A stretch of 64,000 nt of DNA, from positions 10,208,017-10,272,016 of the forward strand of contig JABBOT010000009.1 of assembly GCA_016165875.1 (NCBI GenBank), given 5' to 3'. A model generated the notes under the pieces. It did not search any database, was not told the origin of the DNA, and worked only from the letters and a program-made list of their open reading frames with translations. This stretch comes from Acanthopleura granulata. Taxonomy: Eukaryota > Mollusca > Polyplacophora > Chitonida > Chitonidae. Both the position numbers and the translations under genes were made by a program. Shown here piece by piece: positions 37,801 through 46,370 of the stretch (within the stretch, counting starts at the first letter, position 1; each line of letters starts with the position of its first letter).

Positions 37801-39395
37801 ACAAATAACATCTGAAACAATCTTATTATCACATTCTATGGAATTTTAGAACTCATTACAAGCCACACATAAAACATTGATTCTTGTTGAAATCATTGAT
37901 TTCCCTTAACAGTGCGGTAACATAACAAAAATTAGCATACTCCAGCAATGTAGGCACTGTATTGCAATAAGATTTAACAAAATACTCATTTCAAAACAGG
38001 TATTCCCTCTAGGATTCGTTATGTCAGAGAAGTTGCTGACGTTGCTGTGGTACCGGACACAATGACATATGGATAAGACCGGACACATGATGTACAGCAA
38101 ACTTTAGTGAATACCTTTACATAATGGTATATAAAAGATGTACATGTGTAAATAAATTAATAAACATTTGAACTCTAAGGTGGACTGCAGAGTGTGATAA
38201 TACTATTTAACGGCTTTCATTTTTTTTTCTTTTACCTTCTTTCCTTTTACTGTCCATTAAGCACACTCATCATGTAATGCCAGACTTTACATGTAGTTGA
38301 TTTAGGAATTTATGTGTTCAAAACATGAAAAATAGTTAACAGACAAAGTGTTAAAGTTTTTTGATTCATTTCTTTAAAAGTTACTTGTATATACACATAT
38401 ATTTTGCAACCAAATGCGTTTAACCTTGAACCTATTACATGTATACATAGCTGGGCTAGTACACTATTAAAGTTGACTCCTTGATATTGAGTACATTTAA
38501 TTATGATGAATGGATAATAATCTAACACTACCACACCCAATGGTAAATCTGATGAGAGAAACTATATAATTTTATGTCACCACTGAACAGTAAGGAAAGA
38601 AAATCTGCAATCCTTGACGTAAACGATGCCACAAATAGAAACATGTAATGATGTGATGGGACTGCTACGAATATTCTGAAAATCAACTCAGTCAAGTCAT
38701 TGAAAATATGATAATACATGGAGGATTCTGATGGGGTTTATATTCTGAGTTTATATTCAAACACCCTATGTTTCATCAAAGATATATGCACGTAGAATTA
38801 ACTGAATGCCGCGTGCGAGTATATAATATGGAACTATTACTGGCATCAAGTATATTGATAGATGACCAGCCTATTGCACTTGTGCGGTTAATAACAGCAT
38901 GCTCTATTTTGTTCAGAAGAATAACCTCCACCCACACGTACCGGTATGTAAAATTTAAAAAAAAAATGATCAAAATTTATTGCCAAATTGTTGAAAATCC
39001 TGCAGAGGGAGGGAAACAGAACAGCTGGCTCTGCATCTCTCTAACACGGGTTGCTGCAACTCTGAACTGGCTTATTTCTGGAACTGTTATATTTAGTTGT
39101 TGTGAATCAATAAATCTCTTGTGAGTCTTGATGATGATAATCAACAGACTGAACAGTTGAATGGAGGTAGCACTGAATGACATACCCATCATTATGCCTG
39201 ATACGCAAGCAAAAATTTGAGAAAAGAAATCAGCTGGCAAGTCCTTACCTTAGGTCTGTCAACGTAGTTACTGTATTTGATGATTCGAGAAGAGGACCTG
39301 TCCCTTGTCGGATAAACGTCGTCTTCGACTGAGTCCACCGATTCCAAATCCTCACAATCTTCCATGTTTCTGAATGTATGAATCGCGCGCCGCAT
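23127..39395 (-). CDS. KCTD7: KCTD7-like BTB/POZ (T1-type) protein, probable cullin-3 adaptor
   Basis: Two coding exons, 39395-39249 and 23819-23127, join in phase 0 across a 15.4-kb GT-AG intron to give 279 aa (human KCTD7 is 289). The start ATG at 39395 is preceded by an in-frame TAG; ATG at 39365 is a second candidate. The N-terminal ~50 residues are acidic and serine-rich. The BTB/T1 fold begins at about residue 58 with IIRLNVGG, followed by TRLSTV, MLAAMFSGRHHVDKD, YFLDSNGSLFGYILDFLR and VYREASYFGL. The C-terminal part carries VSIGPW and CLETDL blocks that I match to KCTD7/KCTD14 rather than to channel-type KCTDs. Known family members use the BTB to bind cullin-3 and recruit substrates for ubiquitination; KCTD7 also affects potassium conductance in neurons. 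The substrate here is unknown. KCTD7 versus KCTD14 should be settled by a tree. Confidence 0.92.
24978..25098 (-). mobile_element. SINE-A, 3' half, inverted
   Basis: Plus-strand reading TTATTTATTTTATCGGTGTT, GTACTCAAGAATATTTCACT, CAGCATTATGGTGGGAGGAA is the reverse complement of the SINE-A tail and body. The head is absent. Confidence 0.85.
25313..25470 (+). repeat. Dispersed repeat R3, copy 1
   Basis: TAAATCTTCAACCTT, CATTAAAGCTGTTTTT, GAATACAGTTATTGTAAG and GCCAAAAATGATTTGTTTCT line up in order with 42965-43140 in the phosphatase gene. In both places a SINE-A tail lies within about 30 bases of the repeat, so R3 may be a hotspot or part of a composite. Confidence 0.55.
25655..25790 (+). repeat. 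Dispersed repeat R1, copy 2
   Basis: Contains TTTTTCTGATAAGAATTCAT, CTCCACAAAAGAAAACAAAC, GTCAAGCAAAATGTG and GAAAAATGCTAAACTTTGG. The first copy is at 7985-8130, also in an intron. Confidence 0.6.
29728..29848 (+). repeat. Dispersed repeat R2, copy 2
   Basis: CAGATTTTCTGAGAATATCA, TCTTTTGTGACAATCTGTC, GATGAGTTCCCACGCAGGGA and GACAGCAAAGAAGGAACC. It parallels 9280-9400 and keeps a less diverged form. Confidence 0.55.
32800..32935. mobile_element. GTTGGGCG-family end fragment
   Basis: CTATGTTAATTTCTTTAAAA, GAACTCTCTACC, ATCGACCCTTTTTTTTCCTC and GGCCAAGTTACGCCCAACAT give the family's blocks in order, ending in the complement of the GTTGGGCGTAAC terminus. Confidence 0.5.
34535..34680. mobile_element. 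GTTGGGCG-family end fragment, opposite orientation
   Basis: AAAATATGTTTGCTGCAGGC, AACCTGACCAATTCTCCCCC, AAAAAGGGTCCTACTCTGAA and TTTTTCTCTCCATGTCAATT match the minus-strand order of 3596-3735. Confidence 0.5.
34825..34873. repeat. AT/GT dinucleotide microsatellite
   Basis: An (AT)n tract with one CT interruption switches directly into (GT)n. It lies within the KCTD intron. Confidence 0.95.
36935..37018. mobile_element. Short hairpin fragment of the GTTGGGCG family
   Basis: ACAACCCTAT and ATAGGGTTGT form a perfect 10-bp stem around a short loop. GTGTTACCCACTAC and TTTTTTACAGGATGGCCTCA follow; the last block also flanks the copies at 3700 and 17440. Confidence 0.45.
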
Positions 39396-39723
39396 TCTCC
39401 TGCTGTCATCGTGTATTGCTCGGTGCTAGTGTCATGTGACTTTCGGGCTGTACCACTAGTGTCAAGAGGGGGGGGGCAGGGTTAACTTGTGGAAGAAGAT
39501 TTTCGAGTCGATTGTTTCTCTTTGGGTGCTATGCAGTCCATATAGCCCCTGAATTAAAACTATGACATTGTAATATTTATAGATTTATAAATTTCTGTGT
39601 TATTATTTTTCTGCTGAAATTTATTTAAGAGGATGACGATACATTCAGAATCGCGCGCATTGCGCGGTGACAGGTTCACGCTTCTAACATTAGGTGACGT
39701 ACAATTGTTTGAAAGCGGAAGTG
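39396..39723. promoter_or_regulatory. Divergent (head-to-head) promoter region
   Basis: The KCTD-like start codon (minus, 39395) and the phosphatase start codon (plus, 39724) are 328 bp apart. The ends of this interval and the flanking first-exon sequence contain CpG-rich words such as ATCGCGCGCC and ATCGCGCGCATTGCGCGG that are rare elsewhere in the window. There is also a run of nine G at about 39468. No TATA box is obvious on either strand. Both transcripts must start within or next to this space, so a shared bidirectional promoter is likely. Confidence 0.7.
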
Positions 39724-42700
39724 ATGGATGCGGCAGATGAGAAGGACGGCAGTGTCGGAGTGAAAATGGAAAATTTGCCGAATTTTCGCGAAATATGCGT
39801 GAAAAATTCCAATCAAGACGATAAATCGCCTCCTGGCCTTCTATATCGATCATCTCGACCTGATTTTTTGACTGACAAGGAAGTTTGCGAACTACAGCGA
39901 CTTGGAATTCGGAGTGTCTTGGACTTCAGATCGCCAAAGGAATATGCCAAGGCGGACGGCCTCAAGCTATTAGACGGGATTTCTGCGCTGTATACAGTGA
40001 AAATACCTCACAGAGAAAAGTATAAGCCGCAAGAAATTGTCAAGTGCAAACTCATCACAAGGAAAGCTAAACGACCGAAGAAGCCCTTAGAAGCGGATGT
40101 ACACTCAAAGGATGTAAAAGTGGAAAATGTGACAGATATTAAGATCACAGGGGAAGCAAACAACATTCAACTCAAAGAAGTACCAAATGAAGATGAAAGC
40201 ACTTCTGAAATCAGTGAATTCGAAGAAACGGAATGCAACCCTGATAGTGCTAAGGACAAAGAGTCTATGGAGAAAAGAGATCCGTCTGCTCCACCACCCA
40301 TTAAGCACTATCTTATCGACTTCTTTACTGGTAGATTCATTTGGTCAGTGTTCAGGCGTGCGCCGTGGTACATTCAACTGTATGCTTTCTTTTGGTTTCT
40401 GGTCGACTTCATTTTCAGAACGGGCTACATGTACTTTGTGCAGACGTTTGCAAAGTATGTTTTGAATAGGAACGGTATTCTCCGTCAGTATATAGATATA
40501 GTGGACCTGAGTCAACGCAGTATATGTGCAGGTAATAAGCAGGGTTTTTTGTATGAACTACCTCATGATCTGGAGCAGGGTTGTCGGGTGCCTTATTTTC
40601 AAAATGCTTAAGCAAACTGGGTCAGTCCATGTCTTAATGTTAGAAGGAGGACGCTGCTGCTGATTTCTTGCCATTTGAATGTTTTTTACACCATAGAATC
40701 TGCGTTTCCACTAAGTATTTCCTTTTCCATAAAGATATGTCCAGGAAAAAAGAACGAACTGGAGTAAATGACGATGAAAACAGCGAAGAGCCAGCGCCGA
40801 TGTGTTCACTGTAATGTTAAAAGATAGAGCACGCTTGATTGTTTATGTACCTTTTGAAAATAAGGCTAGGTATTCGCTCTTGTACCTTGCAGCTCTGCTT
40901 GAGATCTTGAATTAGCTTATTCCCTTAGGCCACATAAAAAAATTTCTTCTTTCTCTTCTCGGAAAGCAGCTGTATAATTACTCTTAAGAAATTAATCCAG
41001 AACAACACCACAGAAAAAACATCACTCATAACACATCCATGTAAGCAGTGGTTTAAGACATAAAACAGAAAAGCCCATTGATGAGTACAAACTGAGTACC
41101 ATAGTAAGGCATACCTGTAATATCTTTAAAATGAATGAATGATAGGCAGTGTGTTGGCCATATTGTGGCGAGTAGTATGTTATGGGCTTGAAAGGTGAAT
41201 TTCTGTAAATGAATTAAGCTCTGAGTAGTAGCCCAGTGCTGCATAATAACATTCACTTTTCAGCAAAGAATTGAGTTGATATTTTCAGAGCTATGCAAAA
41301 ATGTCAAGCTTTTCTCTAAATGCCTGTTAATTGAGACATGTACAAAAGTATGTACATCTGTGGTTACTATGGCAACATGGACTCAACCTGCCACAAGAAG
41401 CCACAGCATATCTACATATCTACACAAGGATTCTTCCTTGTCATATAACTGTAAAATTGTTTAGTATGATACATAACGTGTGTGGTTTCTTCTTTCTATG
41501 ATTCCAGCCTTGAAGCTTTTGAGTGACCCTGAAAACATCCCGGCTCTGATTAACTGTGCCCATGGAAAGGATCGTACTGGCATCGTGACTGCTCTGGTAA
41601 TGCACTGCTTGGGCAAGTCGAGGGAGGAAATAGCCGAGGAATACTCAAAATCAGAAGTAAGTGATACTCGGCTCAGTCCATCAGCGTGTAGCTTCTTGAT
41701 CTCCCTGGTTGCAGAGTGAAGACAACTCAGTTTGATGTCAGACTTTTGAAATCTTGTGATCTTGTGGATTAAAACTGACAGGCGGGGAGCAGGCCATGGT
41801 TGTGGTGCTTGCCTTTCAGTCACAAGGACACATGAAGGGCGGGTTCCAACCTGACCTTGGACAGGAAATTTATTTTCACCAGTGGTCAAAATTAACAGAA
41901 GCCCGCATACCTTAGGGCAAGTTGTTTAGGGCAAGTGGTTCTATCTCTTGTTGTTATGAGGGTTAGTGCAGTGTAATGACCTGTGAACCTCTCACCAATG
42001 CGATCGCACCTTAGGCTGGCTTCCTGTCTGGTCTGAAGTGGAAAAGTCTGCCAGCAACCTGCGGCTGGTCGTGGGTTCCCGTGGCTCTGTTCGGCTTCCT
42101 TCCATCATAATGCTGGCCGCCTTGGTGGAAGTGAAATATTCTTGAGAACGGTGTAAAGCACCAATCAAATAAGTAAATAAATCCTGTGGTCAAAAAAAGT
42201 TAGTTTTGTTCGTGTGCTGTCACTCAGCTGTTTTAGTTACCATTGCAGAAATCATTAAAATGTTTCTTAAAAACATTACATTCCATGTATCTCTTTAGAT
42301 TGTTAACTTGGTACATTCATTACATACAACTCAGGTAATATATTTACTTATTTATTGGTTAGAGGTACCCGGGTCATTACGCTACACTGCAGTAATACAA
42401 GCTAGGATTTCACAGTTGGGCGTAACATGTACAGGTAGACTGTTGAGATTGCAGAGTGGATGGTTGGTATTATGAGGTCTGTTTATGAACCATACCAAAT
42501 TTTTCAGCAGAAGGGGCAACCCTGCACAATTGCAAAGCCAATATTTAAGCCATAAGTATCAAACTATAGGATAACATTACTGCATAATACTCTGGGAAGT
42601 CGGGGCCTTCGTGGCTCATTCGTTAAGCGCGCTATTGCAGCGCAATGACCCGAAGCCTCCCACCAATGCGGTCGCTGTGAGGTTAAGACCTGCTCATGTT

Positions 42701-43800
42701 GGCTTCCTCTCCAGCTGTACGTGGGAAGGCCTTCCAGCAACCTGTAGCATGGTGCAATGACCAAGGTGCCTCTCACCAATGCAGTTGCTGTGAGGTCAAG
42801 TCCAGTTCGTGCTGGCTTTCTGCAGATGGTCATGTGTTACCTGCGGGTTCTGCCCAGTTTCTTCTCACCATGAAGCTGGCCATCGTCATATAAGCGAAAT
42901 ATTCTTGAGTATCACGTAAAACACCAATCAAATAACTAAATAAATAGTAAAATACTACCTGTTAATACTGTAAATCTTCAACCTTTTTAACCACTAATGC
43001 ACTTTTTCAGTGAAATTTATGCATACAATGGTTATGAAAATGACACTAAAAATGGTTTGTTTGTGGGATTAAAGATGCAAGCGTCATTAAACTGTGTAAA
43101 TTATTTCTCTACATCCAATAGTTCTGTCAGAATGTTTAAAAATATTGGTTGCAGAGGTGGTTGAAGAATTAGGGTAGTTGTGATTAGAATATGTGTTTTA
43201 TGTTTGATTCTCAAGGCTGGATTATTACCTGTTAAGGAAAGGGTTTACAAGGAGATCGTTGGACGATATCATTTCAGCGAGCAGTTCATGACAGCAGAGG
43301 CAGCTACCATGTTGAAATTACTGGACTACTTAACTGAAAAGTAAGTCTGCTTAATAAAGAGTACAAGTACTTAAATTTTAAAGAGTTTATATCTTTTTAC
43401 AAAATTGGTTTTATATATCATCATGAAGTTTGGATTTGAGAATTTGCTTGGTTTAATTTACTTACTGAATAATAGTTACCACAGGTTTCAATATACCTAA
43501 AACTTGTGTCTGCTACATAAAGTTAGAGGGTTTGTCAGGCACTTGGTGCAGTGGTTTTCCCTGGATTCTGCCAGTGTGTCTCGTTGCTGAAAACTGGACC
43601 ATGGCTGCATATTTATTGAAAAAGTTCTGAGTATAGCATTGTAAAACCTAAATCAAGCTACATGTAAGTATTCTGTAGTTTTTTTAGTAAAGTGTTTCTT
43701 CCACAGATACGGGTCAGTGTCTAACTACTTGGAGTACATTGGATTCAGCAGCACAGAGCAGGAACAACTTAGGCGTAACCTTCTGTGTACTGATTTGTAA
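39724..43800 (+). CDS. IphP/Y_phosphatase3-type protein phosphatase-like protein
   Basis: Four exons, 39724-40531, 41508-41656, 43216-43340 and 43707-43800, give 391 aa with consistent phases (1, 0, 2). The start is the first ATG after an in-frame TAG at 39691. The N-terminus has the family pattern: NFREI (~20), LLYRSSRPDFLT (39-50) and LGIRSVLDFRSPKEY (60-74). The P-loop is NCAHGKDRTG with catalytic Cys286 and Arg292. The residue before the Cys is Asn where the usual signature has His. Residues ~105-190 are a charged, low-complexity insert. Residues ~214-240 (APWYIQLYAFFWFLVDFI and following) are strongly hydrophobic and could be a membrane segment, or a buried or amphipathic stretch. Members of this fold dephosphorylate phosphotyrosine or phosphoinositides; the substrate cannot be told here. 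The TAA overlaps a GTAAGT donor, and an extra exon at 46286-46370 would give a 418-aa form. I do not recognise a vertebrate gene name. Confidence 0.85.
41372..41470 (+). mobile_element. SINE-B tail fragment
   Basis: CAACATGGACTCAACCTGCC, ACAAGAAGCCACAGCATATC and AACTGTAAAATTGTTTAGTA match the 3' third of SINE-B. It ends 37 bases before the phosphatase P-loop exon at 41508. Confidence 0.75.
41955..42181 (+). mobile_element. SINE-A, near full length
   Basis: From a degenerate head (GTAATGACCTGTGAACC, CACCAATGCGATCGC) through CAGCAACCTGCGGCTGGTCG and CATCATAATGCTGGCCGCC to CACCAATCAAATAAGTAAAT. Located in the phosphatase intron. Confidence 0.85.
42601..42947 (+). mobile_element. SINE-A with duplicated tRNA-like head
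   Basis: The first head starts GGGGCCTTCGTGGCTCATTC. About 110 bases later a second copy of the head's 3' part begins: GCAATGACCAAGGTGCCTC, then ACCAATGCAGTTGCTGTGAG. A normal body and the tail CACCAATCAAATAACTAAAT follow. The result is a SINE with about 1.5 heads. Confidence 0.88.
42965..43140 (+). repeat. Dispersed repeat R3, copy 2
   Basis: TAAATCTTCAACCTTTTTAA, CACTAATGCACTTTTTCAG and GCATACAATGGTTATGAAAA match 25313-25470 in order. It directly follows the SINE-A tail. Confidence 0.55.
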
Positions 43801-44384
43801 GTGGCCATCAACTTTCACTTTCACTTTGGATCTCATGTGAAACTTCAACAAACACCAAAATCAGGGAAGACAAGAATTTTTGAGTATAGGTGAATTGGAA
43901 AGTTATTAATATTGAGTGACTGGTTTTGAACTTCAAAATCCCCGCAGTCTGTATCTGGATTTGTGTATTGCCCAAAATTGCAGCCATTTTTCAGTGGGCA
44001 GTCATCAAGCGATGTTTGAGTCTAATAGCCTTTGAGTCATGATTTCCTAGTACTGAAGTCATTGTAAGAGAATTGCAAGTTGCCATAATAAGTTTTCTTA
44101 GTGCTGAGTTTATTGCAAAGTGCGTCATCTTGTGTGTACTGTCTGTCTTTCCACCAGGTACACATTATTGTTTACACTGGGTTAAAATTCTTAGTGCACC
44201 TTTGCAAAGAGTCAATGCCATTAATCTTGTCAATCACTAAATTATCTTTTTTGATATGGATTGGAGGGGGGAGGGTGTTTATCCCTCACTGCAGTTTAAG
44301 TGAGCTGTCTCCAAATTGTGGGTTGTTGCCCAGAATGTTTGTTGACATTCTTGGTTAGACCTACATACACAGCATTGTGGTACA

Positions 44385-44850
44385 TCTCTTTAATGTAGTG
44401 CTCTCAATAGCTATTGTTACTTGTGCAACAATGTTATACATCTCACTATGTAGTGATTTTGGAAGGTTGTTGTTACATGTACATCTATTTTTATAGTTCC
44501 CTCAGGCATTTTGCTACTTGTACAACCTTGTTATATATGTACATCTAGTTTTATAGTGCTCTTGTAGTTTCTTGCTAGTTGTGCAACATTGTAACATTGT
44601 ACATCTCATTTTATAGTGCTCTTCATAGCTGTGTAATTTTTAGTGTAAGCTTTTATCCCCCCCCCCCCACACCGAACAGTGATATTCTTCATATGCATGG
44701 TTATTCTGTGTATTTACATGTTGTACATTTTACATTCCTTTTTGTTGTACTCTCAGTAGTTCTTGTTACTTGTACAGCATTAAGATTTTGTTACTTGTAC
44801 AACATTTAGATTTTATAACTTGTACAACATTAAGATTTTGGAACTCCATT
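44385..44850 (+). repeat. Degenerate tandem repeat, ~65-70 bp
   Basis: Recurring order TTGTTACTTGTACAACATT, TGTACATCTA and TTTTATAGTGCTCTT, most regular from 44470 to 44630. A run of about 13 C at 44657 interrupts it. Confidence 0.65.
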
Positions 44851-45173
44851 GTACATTTCTTTCATTAATTCTGTAGTCTTTATCAGAGGGTTCTTTTTTC
44901 TCTTTTTTCTTCCATGGTATGTATTACTAGTATTATATATCTCGGTCAAATGTTAAAATGTATGCGTGTCTTTTGCACTGTTTATTCCACTCCCTACTGG
45001 ACAGACATTCACGTTCACAGACTGAACTTCATAACAGCAGGAATATTGCTATGCAGCCAATATGGCGTCACCTCATTTTGAGGGAGGCTATGACGCGTAT
45101 TGCTTGCAACCTATATGACTGCCAGAAGATTGCTGGATCTGTCATGGAATCCAGTTTTCCACGTAAACGATAT

Positions 45174-45480
45174 ACAGGTTTATATGATTTTATGGAAACA
45201 AACGAACCATTCACCTAAATTGGAGAAGCTATTTATGATGACATTTGATTGTTCTTATACATGTTGACATAAGGTTATGGAAAGTAAGTGTTCTGTTAAC
45301 TTTAATGCAGAGCAAATGAACTATATGTATTAAAATTGATTGAAAAGTTTATGATGAACGTCTGATTATGCTTATATACAGGTTTATGTGATTTTAAAGA
45401 AAGCAAATGAAGTATTAACTTTACGTGGAGAAGCTGTTTATGATGATGATTACATTGTGCTTATAAAAAATACTATAAGT
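45174..45480 (+). repeat. Degenerate ~100-bp tandem repeat, three copies
   Basis: Copies start near CAGGTTTATATGATTTTATG (45175), AAGGTTATGGAAAGTAAG (45271) and CAGGTTTATGTGATTTTAAA (45380). The first and third share GGAGAAGCTATTTATGATGA/GGAGAAGCTGTTTATGATGA; the middle one is more diverged. Confidence 0.6.
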
Positions 45481-45842
45481 GAAACTAGTGATACATATTG
45501 TGCTTTATAGAAAAGTTTGATTGTCATAAGTGATGGAGTTATTTTTTTTCTTTAATAATTATGGTTATATGATTACGAAACAGATTATGTTATTTGGTGA
45601 CCACTTGAGTGATAGGCATAGAATTTTGTAAAGAGCTTGTATGTTATTGCACTTACGACAAAAAATTTTTCTCCGGAACACTTGATTCTCAGGTATTGGA
45701 ATTATATTCTTTTTCTTTTCTTACATATTTATGTCTTCTGAATGTATAGTATTGTATTTTTCATGTATTTGAAGATGATTGGCTTAAATGTCATGTGTTT
45801 AAAGGAAAAGACAACACCAGGCCAAGTTACATATGTATGGAT

Positions 45843-45966
45843 AAATTTATTTGATTTATTTGATTGGTGTTTACGCCATACTCAAGAATATTTCACTTAT
45901 GTGATGACAGGCAGCATTATGGTGGGAGGAAACCAGGCAGAGTCTGGGGGGAAACCCACGACCATC
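45843..45966 (-). mobile_element. SINE-A, 3' half, inverted
   Basis: AAATTTATTTGATTTATTTG, TTACGCCATACTCAAGAATA, GCAGCATTATGGTGGGAGGA and GAAACCCACGACCATCC. 5'-truncated. Confidence 0.88.
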
Positions 45967-46285
45967 CTCACTTTGCTGGCTGTATGGATAAAGTATCATC
46001 CCCAAAGTTTAAAAGACAGACTTTTTTAATTTTGGAGTCTTGTATAACCTAAACAGTTCAAAGTAAAAGAAGCACATCAAGAAACTTGAAACTGCCATCA
46101 TGTTATCAGTTTTAATGAATGACTTGCAAGTTATTTCAATAACACCCATGCACCTGAGAATGCACCAATTTCTAATTTCATGCGACCCCTACTTTGTGTT
46201 TTCACCATGCAGAGTAAGTATAGGGTACAAGTGACATGACATTATTTTACTTTCTGGTTTCTCTAAATTAATATTGTGTTTCCAG

Positions 46286-46370
46286 TGGCGTTCCAAGAAT
46301 TCCAGAAAAGTTTAGAGAAAAAATTCAGGCTGTGGATGTAAAGGTTTGTTTCTACCCATTGCCGAAATAA
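46286..46370 (+). CDS. Possible alternative last exon of the phosphatase gene
   Basis: Preceded by TATTGTGTTTCCAG, a good 3' splice site. If joined to 43796 (phase 2), it continues in frame as GVPRIPEKFREKIQAVDVK and then VCFYPLPK before TAA. A GT follows the AAG at 46343, so it could also be spliced on rather than terminal. The frame is open and polar, as expected for a C-terminal tail, but 28 codons are too few for proof. Confidence 0.45.

Larger units (their letters stand above)
23820..39248 (-). other. 15.4-kb KCTD intron
   Basis: No exon-like reading frame is convincing on either strand. It holds a 28-30 base poly-A run at ~24663, SINE-A pieces (24978 and a tail scrap at 25473 on plus; minus scraps near 27284, 33722 and 37563), dispersed repeats R1-R3, three ends of the GTTGGGCG family, and an AT/GT microsatellite at 34825. 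Long unique AT-rich tracts remain (26-32 kb and 35-36.5 kb) in which I see nothing specific. Confidence 0.7.
43801..46285. other. 3' UTR or final intron of the phosphatase gene
   Basis: No gene-like frame except a weak open stretch near 44958-45218 (see rejected items). The segment holds two degenerate tandem arrays and one inverted SINE-A. Whether it is 3' UTR or intron depends on use of the donor at 43797. Confidence 0.5.

Noticed and set aside
39694..39723. Upstream GTG start for the phosphatase
   Set aside because: Animal genes rarely start at GTG. TAG precedes it directly, and ATG at 39724 is the first in-frame ATG.
44958..45218. 86-codon plus frame as a gene
   Set aside because: No family recognised, no splice context checked by phase, and its end lies in a degenerate tandem repeat. 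Listed only as a low-interest observation.
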